Of a DNA stretch of 64,000 bases, positions 24,784 to 35,548 are shown in pieces (the first letter of the stretch is position 1; every line of letters begins with the position of its first letter). The DNA lies in contig NC_061510.1 of the NCBI RefSeq assembly GCF_022539505.1, positions 398,084,249 to 398,148,248 on the forward strand, given 5' to 3'. The position numbers and the translations under genes were made by a program. Under the pieces are notes generated by a model. The model had not been told where the DNA came from and ran no database searches. It saw nothing but the letters and a program-made list of their open reading frames with translations. This stretch comes from Lolium rigidum. Taxonomy: Eukaryota > Streptophyta > Magnoliopsida > Poales > Poaceae.

Positions 24784-25419
24784 TAGCTAATCTATGTCAT
24801 GATATTATTTAACCTAAATGTTGTTGGGTGACGGGTCATCTGGATTCTGAGATATATAGTTCACTTTTCTTTTTTGCTTATTTTTTTTAAGATATGGAAG
24901 CATCGTCCCAGCCTCTGCATCAATAGATTTTTTTTTTGCTTATTTGAGCAGTTAATATTAGGTTTCAGTTAGCTTGTTAGTTGGTACAAAAAGATGAGCG
25001 TTCCACTTAAAGGAAATCATAAATCATGCACTAAACTTTCTGGCGGTACAAATAGGCTATCTAGCCTGATATTTTTTTAATCAATTGAGCAAAAAAAAAA
25101 TACATGATTTCTTTCAGTAGTACTAGCAGCATCTTGTTTCTGAGTTCACTGAATAGAGATATTTAGTTTAGCATTTTTACGTGAAAACGCTGAATTGGAA
25201 ACCAGAAGGTCATATCGGGCTACACTAGCATAGCATAGGTCATAGGAGATCAATTTTCCCTTTTTCGGGAAGCATAGCACACAGTTATTTCTCATATCAT
25301 AACACATGATGCTCTCATCAACTTTTAAATAGTCAGAACATTCATGGAAGATCTCAGCAGAACTATGATTACTAGCTAAGCGATACATTGTGGTTCGATA
25401 TAGCTTTATTACTTCTTCT
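24784..25419. other. Unassigned AT-rich DNA
   Basis: No recognisable coding domain. The minus-strand ORF at 25146-25436 has no family I know. Confidence 0.3.
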
Positions 25420-25762
25420 TTGCTTTGAACACACACATGGAAACATGGATCCTTCCCTTTTCACACACCTGGGTCTGCCGATTGGAGAGTGCCATTACCA
25501 CATTGGATTGGGATCCTGTGATGGTTAAGGTGGCAAAAAGAGCAGACCCTTGGATGGTTAAGTTCATGTCCTCCGTGGCAAGACTTACCCTTATCAATCC
25601 ATGCCTTTCCAATCTTCCCCTACATGCCATGGACATGTGTATGTTAAAATATGGAGTTCATCGGATTATGAACAAACAACACTCACGGTTTTACTGGGAA
25701 GCCAATGGGCCTAAACACAAATACCAGTATGTGAGGTGGGATGCGATGTGCAAGCCCAAGTA
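25420..25762 (+). pseudogene. LINE ORF2 RT thumb fragment
   Basis: The plus-strand ORF contains ARLTLINPCLSNLPLHAMDM and then RFYWEANGPKHKYQYVRW, matching the thumb and connection segment of plant L1 ORF2 (compare LTLINSVLTSLP and RFFWQSDEHKKKYRL at 23.4 kb). It is short and truncated on both sides. Confidence 0.65.
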
Positions 25763-27060
25763 AATGATCATTTGTATTAGCACCGTTAGATTGTGGGATT
25801 GCTAGTGGAAATTTTTACTGTATTAGCATTGTAAGATGATAATCAAATGTATTAGAATATTTTTTTTTAGAATATACTATGTTCCAGAATTCCAAGAGGG
25901 CACCTCCAAGAAACATGAAGAAGATATTTAAACTTAATCAAATTCAGGGTACTGCCAACATTACGCAACAAACATGTCCAGATTACATAAGCCCAAAAGA
26001 AGTGGAAGAACAGTTTCTACGAGCTTCTCCCCACCGGAGTTTCTTCCCACCGAAATCTATAAACCTGCTTCTTCATAAGCATAAGCCCAAAAAAAGTGAC
26101 CCTAAGACATTCAACTATATCTCGCGAAGAAGACTGCCGCGTGCTTGCAACTTGCACGTAGAGCTGTTGGTGTCTTCTCCATTAAAACTCGTGTAAACTG
26201 TTTTTTAATTCTTTTCTTGCAACTTGCAGAGTAGCATGAAATCAGAAGCTTCTTCTTATTTCGGTCCGTCTTCAGAAAGGAAAAGCGGGTAGCATTGTAT
26301 ACATTTGTACTTAGCGAGATCGAGGCGACCATTTCCAGGACGCGCGCGCGGGAAGATTTTTGGTTGACGTACGTGTGCGCCCAAGCCCAACAACTGCATG
26401 CATGCACGCTCACCAACTGCACCGCGCGCACGGACCAGTTTGTATTCGTCAGTCGTCACACGCGCAAACGGCCGCGAGCCGTGTCGCCTACTTCATGTGT
26501 TGGTTGTGCTCTGTTATTGTAAGGGATCCCTTTTTGATAAAAATTATGAGGATAAATTTGGCCCTGCACCCTGCGCCGAACTCAACCCCGAAGGCACTGC
26601 ACCGTCGCCAGCGTTGCCTTCGGCGACCACCGAGCTTGGTTTGTTCCAAAATGGAGCCGGGGAAGGATGGAGATGATGTAAACGCCCGCCACGGAGCCGG
26701 GACATCTGGTGTGTCGGTCATGGACCTTAGCTCCGACATCGACGAGAAATATTTTTTCATGGACCTTAGCTCCGACAGTGACTGACCTGCAACCAAAGAA
26801 GCATAAGGCCACTTCCGAGTTCCGACGGGGGTAATTTTTTTAACCCACTTACCATGTAGTCTGATTCTTATATTATTTTCTGCTTGATGGCATACCAGTA
26901 CAAGCTTATCAGAAGTTCGAACGTGTCATTTATTAGTGCTGGCAATGTGTTTATGCGAAGCCTACTACGGTACTATATATGTGTTGTATCATATTCTATG
27001 CATCAGTCTGTCTCATACAATCATTCAATATCACTGCTGATGACTGTTGCTATTCATATG
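25763..27060. other. Unassigned DNA with a small GC-rich island
   Basis: About 26570-26785 is GC-rich and reads on the plus strand as a short ORF with MDLSSDIDEKYFFMDLSSDSD, a small internal duplication. I do not recognise it; it may be a captured exon fragment. The overlapping ORFs on both strands are mutually exclusive and unsupported. Confidence 0.3.
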
Positions 27061-27129
27061 CAGACTAATATTGTTGAGTCTTTACTCAAAAGGATTAAAA
27101 CTGAGACTGATGAGGTTGCTGCCAAGATG

Positions 27130-27436
27130 TTTGGCACTCGGCAAAGTAGACCCCCCCCCCCCCCCTTCACACGCGTTCCAAAATAGCCACACGCCACTTG
27201 GCGGAGTGTCACACTTTTGACACTCGGCAAAGAGCCAAAGACCCCATTTTTTTACCAAGTGTACTTTCCAGTATTTGCAGTGCCTTCCTCCTGTACCGAG
27301 TGTGCCCACCCGACATAAATATGTTTGCCAAGTGCCCCGTTTTGCCACTCGGCAAAGGTCCTCTTTGCCCAGTGCCCGGTGATTTAACACTCGGCAGAGA
27401 CCATAATACTCGGCACAAATACGATTTCCGGTAGTG
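27130..27436. mobile_element. CACTA transposon terminal region
   Basis: Repeated subterminal words CACTCGGCAAAG (near 27137, 27219 and 27347) and variants such as CACTCGGCAGAG and CACTTGGCGGAG run up to TTTCCGGTAGTG at 27425-27436, the reverse complement of a CACTA end. Dense subterminal repeats next to such an end are typical. The opposite end is not seen. A C-run occurs at about 27151-27166. Confidence 0.65.
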
Positions 27437-28380
27437 AATGGGAGAGGACGCTAGCCAATTTCACCAACACCGACTAGTTTGTTTAGTTTTATTCAATTTG
27501 AGTTTAGATTTCGTTTGTAAATATAGTTTATGCTAGTAGTTTGAATCGAGTTTGATAGACTAGTTTGAATCAAATAAATTTGCATGAATTTGTGTTCAAT
27601 ATTTTTGAGGATTCAAGTTAAAGTGACCGGCTAGAATTTGAGGAGTTAAAAGATATAAGAGGCCATATACTTTTCAAAATTTTATGGGATCAGCGAGATG
27701 CTCTAAGTTGCCGACTCAGCTCAGCTTGGAGCATGAGTGGATGCATACAACCGGACGCCGGTGTCGGGCAGCACTACTGCTCCTTTGGCCGCCCTGCATG
27801 ACAAAGTATATGTGCACTACATATACCCGTCGCACTTGGTCGATTAACAATCAAACTATCTTGCTGTTTTACAAACCTAGCTGATTGACCATTTTCCTGT
27901 TGAGTTGTAGCGAGAACTACGTAGCCGACTAGTCATACCACAAGGTGCATGTATGTGAGTTAGTGAGTTACAAAGATTCTTGCATTGGTACATGCATGTG
28001 GGGTTAGCTAGTTAAAGCGAGCATATATATAAGTATATAGACCCAGACCGATCGATCGGGCTGGAGCCTGTGTTTGCGTGTGTGAACCGTTCCACGACAC
28101 ACACGAGGGGAGTATGACTTCAGGACGATCGACATTAAACACCCACGTAGCTTAGCTGATCAGATTATCGAACACTCATCTTAAATGAAACATTCAACAC
28201 AATGGAGTATAGATGAAAGTGATGTAACATCAGTACTCCTACAAGCTACAATCCGCCCATTATTGAAGGATGGAGTTGAAGAGTGATTACGAGGAGCTAG
28301 TTGCATTAATTAACTGCATTCGTAGGAGTGGTGGAGCTTGAGCTGAACCTTTAGGGTGTGTGCGATTTGGGCCCATCCTG
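27437..28380. other. Unassigned AT-rich DNA
   Basis: No coding domain or element ends recognised. A TATATATAAGTATATAG stretch near 28025 looks promoter-like, but no gene follows it. Confidence 0.3.
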
Positions 28381-28806
28381 GGGGGGGGGAATGAGCCATT
28401 TCATGTAGTTCCTACGCTAACTTTATGGGCTAGGGGGCTGCCGTACAAATAGCTCCGCCAGGGGGGCAAATGAGCCATTTCATGTAGTTCCTACGCTAAC
28501 TTCATGGGTTGGGGGGCTGCCGTACAAATAGCTCCGCCAGTTATTGGTAATGTAGACGTATACTTTTTTTGGGACAAATTTTGAACCTAGAAGTACACGT
28601 ATTTGTTGTTCCTACGCTAACTTCATGGGCTGGGGGGCTGCCGTACAAATAGCTCCGCCAGGGGGGCAAATGAGTCATTTCATGTAGTTCCTACGCTAAC
28701 TTCATGGGTTGGGGGGCTGCCGTACAAATAGCTCCGCCAGTTATTGGTAATGTAGACGTATACTTTTATTGGGACAAATTTTGAACCTAGAAGTACACGT
28801 ATTTGA
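28381..28806. repeat. Higher-order tandem repeat, 79-bp units in a 200-bp period
   Basis: The word TTCCTACGCTAACTT occurs at 28409, 28488, 28609 and 28688, giving spacings of 79, 121 and 79. Each unit continues GGGGGGCTGCCGTACAAATAGCTC-like. Two units plus a 40-bp spacer make a 200-bp block that is itself duplicated almost exactly, so two rounds of duplication are visible. Confidence 0.9.
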
Positions 28807-28820
28807 GGACGGAGAGAGTA

Positions 28821-28944
28821 CTTCCTCTTTCACTAATATACTCTGAAACTTGTCTTGATTTATCAAAATTTAAATATACTAGATATTGTTTAGATACATT
28901 CAAATTTTAATAAATGTAAGACACTTTTAATGGGACGGAGGAAG
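28821..28944. mobile_element. Stowaway-type MITE (124 bp)
   Basis: The ends CTTCCTC and GGACGGAGGAAG are inverted, and TA dinucleotides flank both sides (28819-28820 and 28945-28946). This fits non-autonomous Tc1/mariner MITEs of grasses. The left inverted repeat has decayed beyond eight bases. Confidence 0.6.
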
Positions 28945-28949
28945 TAGCC

Positions 28950-29822
28950 TAATTTAGTTTTTTTCAAAATGTTTTATATTGGTGAATAGAGGTTGTATCT
29001 ATTATCTAGCACTTTTTAGACCAATTTGGCTTATTGGTGAAAGATATTATTCCTAACTACCCGTATGTGATAGTATTCCTAGGATTTCAAGGTAAACAGT
29101 CCAGCAGATGCAACATGGCTTATTGGCGGTAGGTATTAACTAATTTGCATGTCATTTAAAAATAGAATGATAATTAAATAGCATGCAAGAAAAAAAACTA
29201 ATCAAGTAAATATTTATCATACGTGGCATGTAGGATCAGCATGCATGAACAAACAAGTAAATGTGACTTGCCTACTATCCCACACACTCGTTCTCTGGTC
29301 TTCCGATTGAGGGCTTCACCTCGTAACTTCTCCTTGTACACGTGTTTGGTGCTAACGTGTCCTATTTGCTAGAAGAACCAAACACAAATAAAGTCGAGCT
29401 CACACAATGCGATCTACAAACAGCATGTAAATAATTTTAAAACTTGAACTAAAAAGGAGAAGAAGAAGTGAAATTCTGGTTTAGGTAGAAGAAAGTGAAA
29501 ACAGGAATTCCTGCTATTGGGCCGAGACGTATCGAATGCTTGGGCAGAATCTGAAGGGGCATTTGGTATTTTAATTGGAGTGGGCTTAGGGAGTAAAAGA
29601 AGCTAGGTGGGCTATCTGAATGAGATTTAACAGAGCTCTATAGTTCAGCTTCAGAACGAACAGAACGTTTAGTTCAGGTTCAGAAGAACAGAGAAGTCTA
29701 GGCTGTCTGGCTGCTATGTAACCGATGACTGCGTCGCCGTCGAGTCTCGCTGGAGGCAACCAAGGGTATGGGCGTGTTCAAGAGAGCATGCGGATTTCAT
29801 TTTTGAGGATAAATGCAGAGGA
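28950..29822. other. Unassigned DNA
   Basis: No ORF with a known domain. Several near-repeats of TTCAGAACGAACAGAACG lie around 29645-29690, without wider structure. Confidence 0.3.
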
Positions 29823-29850
29823 TTTCCATTCTTGAGCCGCTCGTTAGCTA

Positions 29851-30130
29851 CCTTTTTTTTTTCAAGCGATCTTCATGAATCAATTTTCATTACCAAAAAG
29901 ATAACGAAAAACGTAGTATCAAGGCATGGGGCCAAAAGCAAAAACAGCAGGGGGAAGAGCGCAGCCTACTGCTAGCGTTCGAGGAGGGAGGGGCCTCGGA
30001 GTTTCTCACAAACTTTTTGCTACCACACATTATCTCATTACAGAACCTTCCATGAAACTGCACAGCAAAACGAAGCAACTGCCACAAGCAACCCAAAGAG
30101 ATCAAGCATTTGCAACATCACGATCGTCCG
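29851..30130 (-). mobile_element. Short retroposon flanked by 28-bp target duplications
   Basis: The host sequence 29823-29850 recurs at 30131-30158 with three mismatches (core TTTCCATTCTTGA.CCGCTCG). The 280-bp insert starts with a T run, so its poly(A) tail points to the minus strand. A long target duplication plus a poly(A) tail shows LINE-driven retroposition. The insert has no recognisable domain, so it may be a SINE, a truncated LINE or a processed transcript. Confidence 0.6.
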
Positions 30131-30479
30131 TTTCCATTCTTGAACCGCTCGTTGGCTTCCTGTACCACATGAAGAAGAAGAGGGATGCTCCTAGAGAGCT
30201 CCATGCTTCAAAGCAGCTGCATGCGATGATTGGAAACGATAGGGAGAGAATTCAGCTCGAAGAAACCAAGTGAGTGAAGCCGCGGAATATAAAATTTATA
30301 GAAAGGCGAAAGGCGGTTCAGCACTTCAGCTACACGTCAGTCACATGAGGCGGTTCCAGTGGATGCTCCAGCGTAGCATCTTCGTGGCGGAGTTGGGCTT
30401 CTCCTTTTCGGCGACTGTGCGCGTGCTAGTGCAGTGCAACCGCAGTGCGGCACTGAGAGAGAGGAGTGACCGAGTGAGG

Positions 30480-33247
30480 CAGTGGCGGAGCCAGGATTTG
30501 AACTGAGGGGGGGGCGAACAAAAATGGACTAATTTTTTTGTTGCACAAAAGGGAGTCTATATAGCAAAACTAATACTCCACAAGCTTCAATATTCATGAT
30601 TCATGAAGTACAATTACTAAAAACTCGAAAAAACGTAGAAATGGAGGAAATGTAGCATACCACTAAGTTATGTTGAAGCTAGGAAGGCTAAAATGTTGAG
30701 GTAGATGACCTCGACGGTCCTTGTATGAATGGAAGCGAAGCATAGTCTGATTGTCATGAACTTTTGCAAATATCTCTTTCTCAACATAACAAATCATCAA
30801 ATCATTGAGACAGTCATCACCAATCATGTTTCTGCGATCTGTCTTTATAATGTTCATGGCTGAAAAAACTCTCTCAACTGATGTTGTTGCCACTAGCAAT
30901 GTCAATGCAAAAGTAATCAGATGATATACCAATGGAAAGGTCAAATGATGTCCAGTTTGAACCAACTTGATAGCAAGACCACTTAGAGTATCACAAGCTA
31001 GAAACTCAGGACTTCTCTTCATGACATCAATGTATATGTTGAGTTGGTCACTTAAGACATAGCAATCATGAGAAGAGAAATCAACCGAATACATAGTTGC
31101 AAGCTCAACTAGCTTTTCATTATCAAATCTGCTAAATGAGTCTCTAGGATCAAGGCATGCAATGCACCTTAATATGCGTGTAGAAGTTTCACCAAACCTG
31201 TTGTTCATCTCAGCTATGTTTCTATCAAGCACCTCATTGAATATTTGTACCTTGTAATGATGTAAGCAAGTAACCATCTTGCGTGAGCTCCTTGGATAAC
31301 CTTTAGCATACACATTGTCATCCATATCCGGCACTGCAATATTTCTTCCCCTACAGAAATTAGTAGCAGCAAGCAATACAGGCTCCCATCCATCATCTCT
31401 CATTTTCTGCAATAGACACTTCACCGAGACAATCATATTCATGGCGGACACAATGTTCTGATCCTTTTGTTGCAAAGCATGTGACAAATCATTTGTTATA
31501 CCAAGCACTCGAAGCATCAAATGCAAGATAATAACAAACTCAAAGGTTTCCATGTTTATCATATAACCTGAAGCCAAACCTCTCTCCTCGGCATCTGTCC
31601 CATCATGAGAAATACTATCCATCACTGAAATCACTGAATCCCACATTTGAAGAATCCGGACAAGAGTTCTATGGTGTGAGCCCCAACATGTATCACCTGG
31701 TCTTGCTAAACTTGTCTCCTGATGCTGGCCTCTTCCTGTTGTTATCTCTCCATTCTCTAGCAGTGATACCATATGGTCATGATGCTTTTGCAACAATGCA
31801 TCTTTCTTCTTACAAGAGGCACTCACCTACAAGCAAAACCATATGTTACAAGATTAGAATGCATATATATAGAGACAGAGAGTTAAATGGATCGATTTGC
31901 AACAATCTAAAAGGACTAACCATGTTGACAATCTTATTTAAGTGAACAAAAAAATCACCAACAGCTAGAACTCCTTTCACAACAGCCACAACCACCAACT
32001 AAAGTTGGTGGGCAAAACAATGCACATAAAAAGCATGAGGGTTATCATCCAACATCAAAGTTTTTAAACCATGCAGCTGCCCACGCATATTAGATGCACC
32101 ATCATATCCTTGTCCTCTTAATCTAGACATTGTCAAATTATGTTTTTCAAACATTGCATCCAAAGAACTTTTCAAAGAAGCTGATCTAGTGTCAAGTACA
32201 TGCTTAACACCAAGCAATCTTTCCAAAACTGCACCTTTTTTGTTCACAAACCTACAAGGAAAAACAATATGTTGCAACATTAGAATAGTTATGTGAGTTA
32301 TGAGAGCATAATAACTGAATTACGAATTTGTAATAGCAAAAACAATATGCAGCATCCTTCTCCACACTGTACTGTAACCAGTCATATTGGTCATACCATT
32401 TAGCTACAAATGACCTGTAATGTGGACCAAATTTTGTTTTGTGGAATTTGTGACCATCCAAACGATTTCGTCCTCTACATAAATATGCCCATCTCATCTT
32501 ATCTCTTAAATCCGGGGTTGGATAATCATCAATTGGTCTCCACATTCCAGGATCAGAAACAACATTTGCTAGATCGAATTCTTCATTAACATTTGATTGT
32601 GCCTACAATATCAAAAACAAAATCCAAATTAAGTGCTACAATTCTACACTAGATTCTGGAGATTTGAGACAAGTAGAAGTGGAGAAAGGCATGGAGAAAG
32701 GGGAGAAATAACCTACTGCGTCGTTGTTGCCGTGGCCGTCACCGTCGCCTCCTCCTCTGATTCTTCCTCTAAATTCCTCTCCTTCTCTGCCTCTGACTCT
32801 TCATCCAGCTGAATAGATATCGATTCCCAATTAATTTCCTCCTCTAAGTCCTCTTCCCTGTCCAAGTCCAAGTGGCTGTCCATCACCTAGTGGCGGCTCT
32901 CCGGCCGTCCGGCGGTAGGAGCGGCAGCTCGCCGACGGCAGGAGCAGCGGCTCGCCGGCGACAGGAGCATCAGCTCGCCGGCGGCATGGCAAGAGCGGCG
33001 GCTCGCCGGCGTGGGTGATTTTGGGGGCAGGAGGAGGTCTGGTGTGGTGCGGCCGGTTAGGTCTGCTGCGCTCGTCCCGAGTCCCGACCCCGTCCTTGTT
33101 CCTCTCACGCCCAGTCCGTGGTGAACTGGTGATGGTCGATGGCTGGCAGCCCAGATTTTTGGCCCATCAGGCCCCATACTCAAATACGATCGGCCCGTGA
33201 GGGGGGGGGGACCGCCCCACGTTGCCTCACTACTAGCGCCGCCGATG
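30480..33247 (-). mobile_element. hAT transposon (2,768 bp) with 8-bp target duplication
   Basis: The left end CAGTGGCGGAGCCAG faces CTAGCGCCGCCGATG at the right; as inverted repeats they match at 11 of 15 positions. The octamer GAGTGAGG lies just outside both ends (30472-30479 and 33248-33255), the duplication length of hAT elements. Inside is a minus-strand hAT-type transposase remnant. This defines one complete, decayed insertion. Confidence 0.85.
30663..32883 (-). pseudogene. hAT-family transposase (TTF zinc finger / DUF4371 / dimerisation), broken
   Basis: The likely start is the ATG at 32883, opening an acidic N-terminus. A segment at 32602-32324 (MWRPIDDYPTPDLRDKMRW … AYCFCYYKF) matches the TTF-type zinc-finger region. 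At 32251-31920 comes the end of DUF4371 (LRGQGYDGASNMRG, YVHCFAHQL), and at 31826-30663 a 387-aa frame with the C-terminal dimerisation block ATTSVERVFSAMNIIK. Three faults are visible: most of DUF4371 before FVNKKG is missing, the exon junction there shifts frame, and a TAG at 31999-32001 follows CFAHQL. Cut-and-paste activity is therefore not expected. The gene sits inside the hAT ends at 30480 and 33247. Confidence 0.8.
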
Positions 33248-33255
33248 GAGTGAGG

Positions 33256-33699
33256 TGGTTCGCGCGAGCGAGCTGGATGGCGCGAGGCTGCACCGCTGCA
33301 GCTCACTTTTGCCTGTTGGCAGCGCGGCATCCGAGGAGTGCGGCGGCGGTCGATTGAGTCGCCGCGAGTTGGTTCAGCTCACAAGGACCCCTGATGGCGC
33401 AGGCGCACGCGACTACCTCTCTAGATGATCCATGACATAGACTGGGTCGCTCCTGTTGCGGTTTTCATGTTTTGATGTTAGCTTCTACTCCTCTACTAAG
33501 CTGTATGCCGCAACATTGTAATCTCACTATGTTTCGAACCTTGAGGGATTTATTAATTTAAAGTCGGACGTGGGCTCTCACTAGATGCCTTTTATCTAAA
33601 AAAAAGTTGGTTCAGCTCGCTCGATCGTGGGCTGCAGTGCTGGCTCGAACTGATATAGGACATCAAAACAAACTACCAATATAATTATAAATTTGTTTT
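33256..33699. other. Host DNA with a LINE-like 3' tail
   Basis: About 33440-33608 reads like the 3' UTR of a plant LINE on the plus strand, closing with GATGCCTTTTATCTAAAAAAAA. No ORF domain is present. The start of the piece is not defined. Confidence 0.35.
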
Positions 33700-34047
33700 C
33701 TTTTTTTTTGAGATTAAAGAGCATATATTCATTCAAACAAGAACAAGTACAGATTTAGCACAAGATCAAACACATGAACAAGCAAGAAGGAAGAAGAGAA
33801 CACAAGGAAGAACCACACATCTAAACCAACAGAAGGACCAGCAAGAGAGCCCCTAGCCAAAGGCGTTTTGAACCGCTGCAACCACCAGCTACAAAGCTGG
33901 ATCTAAGACGATGAACGATCATCGGTCGGCACGACGCGTCGAGCTCGCGCCACTCCAGGTCCAGGCCTCCAAACAGGCGCCCGAGACCACCACCATCAAG
34001 CCACCATCCCGCTCCTGGGTCACCTTCTCCTCCCGACATCCAGCGTC
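33700..34047 (-). mobile_element. Retroposon-like segment interrupted by element G5
   Basis: A run of T (33701-33709) followed by GAGATTAAAGAGCATATATT resembles the poly(A) end of a minus-strand LINE. The segment is split by G5 and continues at 40551, with GCGTC on both sides. No protein domain was recognised. Confidence 0.4.
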
Positions 34048-35532
34048 TGATGTCTACGTGTGCTTCTATTCTTGTAGACAGTGTTGGGCCTCCAAGAGCA
34101 GAGGTTTGTAGAACAGCAGCAAGTTTCCCTTAAGTGAATCACCCAAGGTTTATCGAACTCAGGGAGGTAGAGGTCAAAGATAGTCCTCTCAAGCAACCCC
34201 GCAATTAAGATACAAGAAGTCTCTTGTGTCCCCAACACACCTAATACACTTGTCGGATGTATAGGTGCACTAGTTCGGCAAAGAGATAGTAAAACACAGG
34301 TGGTATAGATGGTGGTAATATTGCAGGAAGTAAAGATGCGATAAAACAATAAACAAGCGATGTTTGCGTATTTGGAAACAAGGCCTAGGGATCATACTTT
34401 CACTAGTGGACACCCTCAACATTGATCACATAATAAATAAATAACTTCTCCTCACTTGTGCTACATTCACACTCTCTTGTTGAATAACAAACACCATTTA
34501 TTGTGTAGGGCTACAAGAGCTCCCTCAAGCCGGAGTTAACAAGCTCCACAACATTTGGAATTCATATTTAAGTAACCTCTAGAGTGCATAATAGACCGTT
34601 GCAATTTAGACCGAGTACTAACATAGCATACACACCGTCACCAATAGCTATGAAAGGGGGAATAGATCACATCAATACTATCATAGTAATAGTTAACTCC
34701 ATAACCTACAAGAGATTACAATCATAACCTACGCCAAGTACTACATGATGCACACACCGTCACCTTTACATCATGAAGGAGGAATAGACTACTTTAATAA
34801 CATCACTAGAGTAGCACATAGATTAATAGTGATACAAAGCTCATAATATGGATCTCAATCATGTAAGGCAGCTCATGAGATCATTGTATTGAGGTACATG
34901 AGAGAGAGATTAACCACATAGCTACCGGTAGAGCCCTTAGCCTCGAGGGAGAACTACTCCCTCCTCATCATGGGAGACAGCAATAACGATGAAGATGGCG
35001 GTGATGTCGATGGAGATGGATTTCGGGGGCAATTCCCCGTCCCGGCGGCGTGCCGGAACAGAGACTTCTGTCCCCCGAACTTGATTTCGCGATGGCGGCG
35101 GCTGCATAACTTTTCTCGTCCTGTGGCTTATGTTTTTAGGGTTTTCGAGACGGAGAGTATATATAGGCGAAAGGGGGATGTCGGTGGAGTCCTGGTGGTC
35201 CCACACCATAGGGGGGCGCGCCCCCCCTTGGCCGCGCCGCCCTGTGGGGTGGGACCCCCAGGGCTTTCCTCTGGTGCCTCTCTGGCTCTCTGGAAGCTTC
35301 GTGGAAAAATAGGATTCTGGGCGTTGATTTCGTCCAATTCCGAGAATATTTCCTTTGTAGGATTTCTGAAATCAAAAACAGCAGAAAACAAGAACTGGCA
35401 CTTCGGCATCTTGTTAATATGTTAGTTCCGGAAAATGCATAAAAAAGATATAAAGTGTGAACAAAACATGTAGGTATTGTCATAAAACTAGCATGGAACA
35501 TAAGAAATTATAGATACGTTGGAGACGTATCA
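34048..35532 (-). repeat. G5 3' LTR (1,485 bp)
   Basis: On the minus strand it starts TGATACGTCTCCAACGTATC and ends GCACACGTAGACATCA. Its ends match those of G1 but its middle differs, so it defines a subfamily. Confidence 0.95.
35158..35165 (-). promoter_or_regulatory. TATA box in G5 3' LTR
   Basis: TATATATA on the minus strand lies about 370 bases from the LTR start, followed downstream by a GGGTTTTCGAGACGG-type leader region on the complementary strand. The same site is conserved in the other LTR. Confidence 0.5.
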
Positions 35533-35548
35533 AGCATCCCCAAGCTTA
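35533..35548 (-). promoter_or_regulatory. G5 polypurine-like tract
   Basis: TAAGCTTGGGGATGCT on the minus strand abuts the 3' LTR start, where the plus-strand primer of reverse transcription is expected. Two further copies of the same word lie in the interior at 37432-37448 and 37490-37506. Confidence 0.55.

Noticed and set aside
26360..26796. Gene candidate at the GC-rich island
   Set aside because: Several incompatible ORFs exist on both strands; no splice structure or family could be recognised.
32887..33330. 147-aa minus-strand ORF next to the hAT gene
   Set aside because: It crosses the hAT right end and the target duplication, so it cannot be an old gene; composition is low complexity.
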